The notes beneath the pieces are model-generated. The model had not been told where the DNA came from, ran no database searches, and was given only the letters and a program-made list of their open reading frames with translations. The position numbers were made by a program, and so were the translations under genes. 64,000 bases of DNA from JAGOME01 sp039812375 (GTDB lineage Bacteria; Actinomycetota; Actinomycetes; Actinomycetales; Dermatophilaceae): contig JBDIAO010000005.1 of assembly GCA_039812375.1 (NCBI GenBank), forward strand, positions 1 to 64,000. Direction: 5' to 3'. This document shows positions 59,942 to 64,000 of this stretch, in pieces; position 1 is the first letter of the stretch; each line of letters starts with the position of its first letter.

Positions 59942-61612
59942 TCAGCCGGCCTGGTAGCCGGGCTCGCCATCGACCCAGGTCTGCTGCACGGTGATTGCGG
60001 CGATCGAGTCCGGCGCCACGCCGAGCGGATCGTCACTGAGGACGACGAAGTCGGCGTACTTGCCGGTTTCGAGCGAGCCTAGGTCATCTTCGCGCCCGAT
60101 CGACACGGCCCCTTCGTAGGTGTGCGCCCGAAGCGCCGCCTGCGCGGACACCCGCAACGAGTCCGCACCCAGCTGATGCCCGCGCCGGGTCACCCTGGTG
60201 ACCGCAGTCTGGATGGCTTCGAGCGGAATCGGCTCGGCCACCGGGGCGTCCGAGGAGATGGTGAAGGGCACCCCGGCAGCCTCGAAGTCGCCTAGCGGGT
60301 TGAACCGTTCCCCGGGGCTTCCGATCGCCTCAATGACTCCCTCTCCCCAGTTGTAGTAGTGCTGGGTCTGGTTGACCGGGCGGATCCCACAGGTAGCCAT
60401 CCGAGCGATCTGTTCGATCGTGGGCAACCCGCAGTGCTCGATCCGATGCCGGGCGTCGGGGTCGGGACGGTCCGCCAGGGCAGCCTCGACGGCAGTGATG
60501 ACCATGTCGATGGCAGTGGGGGACTGGGCGTGGGTCGCCGTCTGGAGCCCGGCAGCGTGCGCCTTGCGGATCAACTCGGTGTACTCCGCGGGTTCGTGGT
60601 AGAGCAGTCCGGTTCGGCACGGGTCACCGACGTAGCCGTCGGGGAAGTATGCCGTCCACCCTCCCAGAGTGCCGTCGGCATACAGCTTGATCCCGGCAAA
60701 GCTGAGCCTGGCATTGCCGAACTGGCCGACCAAACCCATGTCCAGGGCATCGTCGAGCAGGTGGGAGAGCAGATACATGGACACCCGCAACTGAAGCCGG
60801 CCGGCCTGCGCCAGACGGAGATACATGTCGAACTCGCGCCTGGACACCTGCGCATCACCGATTGTGGTGACCCCACCGGCGAGGAACCTGTCAGTGGCCA
60901 GGTCGAGCTGGCGCAGGTGCTCTGCGGGTTCATCGGCGAGGTGGAAGTTCGGCCCGTGGTGGCCGATCTTCACTCCGTGCAGACCGGTGAGCATGTTGCA
61001 GGCCGCGTCGGAGAGCTCGCCGGTGAGTTCTCCGTCGGCATCCCGGAAGTACTCGCCCCCGTCAGGGTTGGGCGTGTTGCGACTCACCCCGTTGATGGCG
61101 AGGGTGTGAGAGTTGACGACACCACCGTGGCCGGAGGCGTTCATGAGATACACCTCACGATCCGCGGCCACCTCGTCCAGCTCGAACCTGGTCGGATGCC
61201 GCTGCTCGACGAGGTTGCGGTGCTCGTAACCGAACCCGCGCACCGGCCGACCGGGCGGCAGTTGCTCGGCTGCTGCCCGCAGGAGAGCGACGATCTGCGG
61301 GATGCTCTGAGCCTTCTCCGGTCCGCAGTCGACCCAGGTCATCATCTGGCCATACATGAGCGGATGGGCGTGCGCGTCGACGAACCCGGGCACGATGACC
61401 GCGTCGCCGAGGTCGATGTGTTCGGCGGCCAGGCCGTGCTGGGCGGCCTGGGTGCGGCAGCTGTCCACCGACCCGATCGCGACGATTCGGCCGCGGTCGA
61501 GGAGCATCGCCGGCGCCGTCGTGCCGGCGTTGTCGACGCTGTGGATCACACGGGCCGTGATGATCCGGGGCACCGCCTGGACGGACCGGTCGAAGGTGCT
61601 GAGCTTGCGCAT
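59942..61612 (-). CDS. Amidohydrolase (YtcJ-like, amidohydrolase family 3)
   Basis: A 556-residue metal-dependent hydrolase of the YtcJ/N-substituted formamide deformylase group. The metal-binding motif PGFVDAHAHPLMYGQMM follows a beta-sandwich start. GIKLYADGTLGGWTAYFPDG, HAAGLQTATHAQSP and RHRIEHCGLPT supply further ligands, and ISSDAPVAEP the catalytic Asp. The substrate is probably an N-acyl or cyclic amide that feeds the guanidino pathway. It starts 13 bases after the transporter stop codon. Confidence 0.88.
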   Translation of the reverse strand: MRKLSTFDRSVQAVPRIITARVIHSVDNAGTTAPAMLLDRGRIVAIGSVDSCRTQAAQHGLAAEHIDLGDAVIVPGFVDAHAHPLMYGQMMTWVDCGPEKAQSIPQIVALLRAAAEQLPPGRPVRGFGYEHRNLVEQRHPTRFELDEVAADREVYLMNASGHGGVVNSHTLAINGVSRNTPNPDGGEYFRDADGELTGELSDAACNMLTGLHGVKIGHHGPNFHLADEPAEHLRQLDLATDRFLAGGVTTIGDAQVSRREFDMYLRLAQAGRLQLRVSMYLLSHLLDDALDMGLVGQFGNARLSFAGIKLYADGTLGGWTAYFPDGYVGDPCRTGLLYHEPAEYTELIRKAHAAGLQTATHAQSPTAIDMVITAVEAALADRPDPDARHRIEHCGLPTIEQIARMATCGIRPVNQTQHYYNWGEGVIEAIGSPGERFNPLGDFEAAGVPFTISSDAPVAEPIPLEAIQTAVTRVTRRGHQLGADSLRVSAQAALRAHTYEGAVSIGREDDLGSLETGKYADFVVLSDDPLGVAPDSIAAITVQQTWVDGEPGYQAG

Positions 61613-61625
61613 GGTGGGCGGCTCC

Positions 61626-62978
61626 TCAGGTTGCCGGGGTGGTGGCGGCGCCGGTGGCCGGCTCGTAGGTGTCGGTCACCTCTGCGTCGTCGGAGTGCTG
61701 GGGCGCAAGCTTGGTGCAGATCGCCGCGAGAGCGGCCATGGCGATGAACATGGCGATGACCGACCAGACGGTTCCGGTCCAGGCCATGAGCTTGGTGGCG
61801 AACCAGGGCGAGAAGCCGGCCCAGACCGCCGCGCCGACTCCGTAGGAGAGTGCGATGGAGGTGTACCGCGCCTGCGGCCGGAACATTTGGGCCAGGATCG
61901 CGGCGATCGGCGCGTACGTCGCGCTCATGGTGATCCGCACGAGGGAAGCGAACAGGAAGATCATCGGCGCGACTTTGCCGGGCATGATGAGCATGAACGG
62001 GGTGAACGTCAGCACCGAGGTGCCCAGGCCGATGAACATGACGTTCTTACGGCCCCACTTGTCGCCGAGCCAGGCCACCGGGAGCGTGACGAGGAACTCG
62101 ATGAAGGAGGCGATCGTCATCGCGTCGAGGATGAGCTGTTCGCTCATGTGGATGGGTTCGCCGACCGCATAGGCAGTGGCGAAGGTCGTGGCCAGGTAGT
62201 AGCCGCCGGTGGAGACCGGCAGCAGCCCGATGCCGAGCAGGATCGGCGACCAGTTGCGCCGGAGCGCGTACACCAGGGGTGTGCCCTGCTCGCGGCCCTC
62301 CACCTTTTCCTCGAAGACCGGGGACTCCTCGACCCGGAAACGCACCCAGAACCCGACGCCGATGAGGACGATGGACAGCAGGAACGGGATCCGCCAGCCA
62401 CCGTTGATGATGAAGTCCTCGCCCTGCCGGGACATGATGGCGAAGATGCCCGAGGCCAGCAGTGCCCCTGCCGGGTTGCCGAGCTGGGTGAACCCGCCAT
62501 AGAAGGTCTTGGACTCCGGCGGCGCGTGCTCGACGCTCATCAGCACGGCACCGCCCCACTCGCCGCCGACCGCCAAGCCCTGCAGGGCGCGCAGTGCGAT
62601 GAGGAGCACCGGTGCCGCCACCCCGATGCTTGCATAGGTCGGCAGGAGTCCGACGAGGACGGTGGCGGCGCCCATGAGGAGCAAGGTGATGACCAGAGAC
62701 ACCCGTCGGCCGAACTTGTCACCGACGTGCCCGAAGAGGATCCCTCCGAAAGGGCGGACGACGAAGGCCACGGCAAATGTGGCGAAGGCCGCCGAGGTCT
62801 CCGCGAGCGGGTCCGTGCTTGGGAAGAACAGGGGTCCGAACACCAGCGCCGCTGCGGTCGCGTAGACGTAGAAGTCATACCACTCGATCGTGGTGCCGAC
62901 GAATGCCGCGAAACCCGCCCTCCGGGCCTTGGCGTGCGCCTCGGCGGATGACCAGTTGTGCGTCTGGATCTGCGTCAT
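61626..62978 (-). CDS. MFS transporter, metabolite:H+ symporter (MHS) family
   Basis: A 450-residue transporter with twelve predicted helices. AAFVGTTIEWYDFYVYATAAALVFGPLFF and FGGILFGHVGDKFGRRVSL are classical MHS signatures, and LQGLAVGGEWGGAVLMSVEHAP marks helix 5. MHS proteins import organic acids, betaines or amino acids. It leads the operon with the amidohydrolase, decarboxylase and ureohydrolase, so it probably imports their substrate. An AGGAG site precedes the ATG, and two inverted repeats lie upstream. Confidence 0.92.
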   Translation of the reverse strand: MTQIQTHNWSSAEAHAKARRAGFAAFVGTTIEWYDFYVYATAAALVFGPLFFPSTDPLAETSAAFATFAVAFVVRPFGGILFGHVGDKFGRRVSLVITLLLMGAATVLVGLLPTYASIGVAAPVLLIALRALQGLAVGGEWGGAVLMSVEHAPPESKTFYGGFTQLGNPAGALLASGIFAIMSRQGEDFIINGGWRIPFLLSIVLIGVGFWVRFRVEESPVFEEKVEGREQGTPLVYALRRNWSPILLGIGLLPVSTGGYYLATTFATAYAVGEPIHMSEQLILDAMTIASFIEFLVTLPVAWLGDKWGRKNVMFIGLGTSVLTFTPFMLIMPGKVAPMIFLFASLVRITMSATYAPIAAILAQMFRPQARYTSIALSYGVGAAVWAGFSPWFATKLMAWTGTVWSVIAMFIAMAALAAICTKLAPQHSDDAEVTDTYEPATGAATTPAT

Positions 62979-63026
62979 GAACCACTCCTGTCCTGACGTG
63001 TCTGGAGCTGTCCTGCTCCGGGTCGC

Positions 63027-63044
63027 CGACCGAATGAACGGTCG
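63027..63044. promoter_or_regulatory. Inverted repeat upstream of the MHS transporter operon
   Basis: CGACCG and CGGTCG flank AATGAA, 49 bases upstream of the transporter ATG. It could be an operator of a TetR- or GntR-type regulator encoded elsewhere, or a leader hairpin. Confidence 0.4.
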
Positions 63045-63114
63045 TGCAACCGGAACCCTAGACCCCGATCAGTGGTCCCAGGTGGGTTCTGCGCCAGCGA
63101 AATTGTTCGCAGTA

Positions 63115-63127
63115 GATATGCAATATC
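63115..63127. promoter_or_regulatory. AT-rich palindrome GATATGCAATATC
   Basis: A perfect 13-bp inverted repeat (GATAT-GCA-ATATC) lies in an unusually AT-rich patch about 137 bases upstream of the transporter gene. It may be a regulator site or part of the promoter. The 170-base gap around it contains no gene. Confidence 0.4.
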
Positions 63128-63148
63128 CGACATTCAGCCTGGACGGTG

Positions 63149-63724
63149 TCACCGGGCCTGGTGGTGGTACTCCACGTTGGGAACCAGGCCAAGCGCACTG
63201 CTCACCCGGTTGGTGAGATTGAACATCGCGACCACCTGGACCGCCTCGAGGATCGCGTGCTCGTCCAGCCCGACGCTCCGCAGGGGCTCGAGGTCTGCTG
63301 GGGTGGTCTGGGCGGGGTGGGTCGTCAGCTTCTCGGCGTATGCCGCCAGCGCGGCCTGACGTGGGGATAGGTGCCCCTGACGCCAGTTCACGGCGACGAG
63401 GTCGGCGGTGCGGGCGTCCCCGGTGAGCTCGCGCAGGGCAGCCCCGTGGCTGACCGCACAGTAGTCGCACCGGTTGATCCCGGAGACGACCACCGCGATG
63501 AGCTCTCGATCGGCCGGGGCGAGATGCCCCTCCTTGTTGACCAGGAGGTTGAAGCTGCCCCACCAGGCCAGAAACTGCTCAGGGTTGAGCGCGAGCGCCC
63601 GAAAGACGTTGGGCACGAAGCCGAAGGCCTCCGCTGCCCTGGCCCACAGTCGGGCCACGCCCTCGGGGACGTCGACCTCGTCGGGGACGGGCAGGGCGCT
63701 GATCGGGGCGTCGTCGATGGTCAT
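63149..63724 (-). CDS. Carboxymuconolactone decarboxylase/AhpD-like peroxidase-related protein
   Basis: A 191-residue helical protein of the peroxidase-related (AhpD-like) family. The redox motif CDYCAVSHGAAL holds the two active Cys and the nearby His, and FVPNVFRALALNPEQFLAW is a typical opening. Such proteins reduce peroxides or act as partner reductases. GTG at 63733 would add three residues. It is 60 bases downstream of the FAD oxidoreductase gene on the same strand and may be co-transcribed. Confidence 0.9.
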   Translation of the reverse strand: MTIDDAPISALPVPDEVDVPEGVARLWARAAEAFGFVPNVFRALALNPEQFLAWWGSFNLLVNKEGHLAPADRELIAVVVSGINRCDYCAVSHGAALRELTGDARTADLVAVNWRQGHLSPRQAALAAYAEKLTTHPAQTTPADLEPLRSVGLDEHAILEAVQVVAMFNLTNRVSSALGLVPNVEYHHQAR

Positions 63725-63760
63725 GCTCGGCACGTTACCGGGCCCGCCGACCCACCCTCG

Positions 63761-63802
63761 GGCTCAGCGCAGCGGGTTGAAGGCTCAACGCAGCGGGTTG
63801 AA
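63761..63802. repeat. 21-bp tandem duplication of a gene's 3' end
   Basis: A 21-base unit (GGCTCARCGCAGCGGGTTGAA) is duplicated head to tail with a single difference. Read on the minus strand it encodes FNPLR and a stop codon, so the end of the oxidoreductase gene is present twice, the second copy lying beyond the stop. Confidence 0.9.
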
Positions 63803-64000
63803 CGGGCGCAACTCCAGGGGCACCCGACCGGTCGTCATCTGTTCGGCGAGCAGGCGTCCGGTGACCGGGCCGAGAGTGATCCCCCACATGCCGTGCCCAC
63901 CGGCGACGAACACCCGGGGCGAACGGGTCGCGCCGATGAGCGGCAGCCCGTCGATGGTGCACGGGCGGGAGCCGACCCACTCGTCCTGCCGGTGGTCGAG
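63785..64000 (-). CDS. FAD-dependent D-amino-acid dehydrogenase/oxidase, 3' part
   Basis: The last 71 codons of a gene cut by the window edge. The translated segment contains RPCTIDGLPLIG and GHGMWGITLGPVTGRLLAEQM, the C-terminal FAD-binding motif of DadA-like oxidoreductases of the DAO family. The enzyme would oxidise D-amino acids or a related amine. The end of its coding region lies in a tandem duplication. Substrate unknown. Confidence 0.85.
   Translation of the reverse strand, partial: LDHRQDEWVGSRPCTIDGLPLIGATRSPRVFVAGGHGMWGITLGPVTGRLLAEQMTTGRVPLELRPFNPLR

Larger units (their letters stand above)
1881..63346. repeat. Dispersed octamer GTATGCCG, about 44 copies
   Basis: GTATGCCG (or CGGCATAC) appears about every 1.5 kb across the window, 25 times on the plus and 19 times on the minus strand by my reading. 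Examples are 1881, 13305, 20634, 29213, 37311, 46313, 53487 and 63339 (plus) and 3320, 13540, 26481, 27337, 43424, 55865 and 60677 (minus). It is found in genes on both strands and in at least four intergenic regions. Confidence 0.8.

Noticed and set aside
62979..63148. Possible guanidine (ykkC-type) riboswitch before the catabolic operon
   Set aside because: None of the conserved ykkC/guanidine riboswitch motifs or a matching fold was recognised in the leader; only short inverted repeats are present.
63735..63980. 81-codon minus-strand ORF at the window end
   Set aside because: It is in the wrong frame. The frame ending at 63785 carries the recognisable D-amino-acid dehydrogenase C-terminus.
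1..64000. tRNA or rRNA genes, insertion sequences and prophage genes
   Set aside because: I searched the intergenic gaps and predicted proteins for tRNA-like arms, transposases and integrases and recognised none; a dedicated covariance-model search was not possible.

Overview
The window is a gene-dense, high-GC (roughly 70% by eye) stretch of an actinobacterial chromosome. Strong preference for G/C at third codon positions, frequent GTG starts, many leaderless genes and actinobacterial marker families (SepH, DUF3040, DUF3159, DUF3710, DUF4193, class II DAHP synthase, PASTA kinase) all point to Actinomycetota. Gene order and protein style fit a Micrococcales member, possibly the Intrasporangiaceae/Dermatophilaceae group, but that family assignment is inference. 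No tRNA, rRNA, CRISPR array, insertion sequence or prophage was recognised. Most of the window looks like core chromosome.

Positions 1-20400 follow, with insertions, the order known from Mycobacterium tuberculosis Rv2193 back to Rv2172c. It starts with ctaE, trpD, an exonuclease/GIY-YIG fusion and a membrane glycosyltransferase. Next come a SRPBCC protein, an ArsA-type ATPase, a Zn-ribbon protein, a ROK glucokinase and an acyltransferase. Then follow class II DAHP synthase, threonine aldolase, a PASTA-domain Ser/Thr kinase with a divergent Rv2175c-like DNA-binding protein, a YbaK deacylase, metF and a prenyl diphosphate synthase.

Positions 20401-26009 form a damage-inducible mutagenesis operon: a near-consensus actinobacterial LexA box, then a DUF6504 gene, dnaE2 and a catalytically intact dinB. 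Positions 26057-36907 hold topoisomerase IV: parE on the plus strand and parC on the minus strand. They are separated by a LacI regulator plus a probable alpha-glucoside ABC importer.

Positions 36924-54564 contain a nitroreductase, an N-terminal GNAT/acyl-CoA synthetase fusion (protein acetyltransferase type), a phosphodiesterase, a DUF697 GTPase, SepH, inositol monophosphatase and dUTPase. A block corresponding to Rv2699c-Rv2689c follows (DUF4193, dut, DUF3710, OB-fold, DUF3159, two TrkA proteins, APC permease, TrmA-type methyltransferase). Aconitase then follows behind a perfect 24-bp palindrome. Positions 57342-62978 look accessory: ureohydrolase, ThDP decarboxylase, amidohydrolase and MHS transporter, probably for a guanidino or related nitrogen compound. 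The window ends in an AhpD-like protein and the 3' end of an FAD-dependent D-amino-acid dehydrogenase.

The most unusual signal is not a gene. The non-palindromic octamer GTATGCCG (CGGCATAC on the other strand) occurs about 44 times by my count, where about two would be expected from base composition. It sits in both orientations, in coding and intergenic DNA, and forces rare codons (TAT for Tyr, GCA for Ala). A second recurring theme is promoters whose -10 box lies 6-7 bases from the start codon, implying leaderless transcripts.
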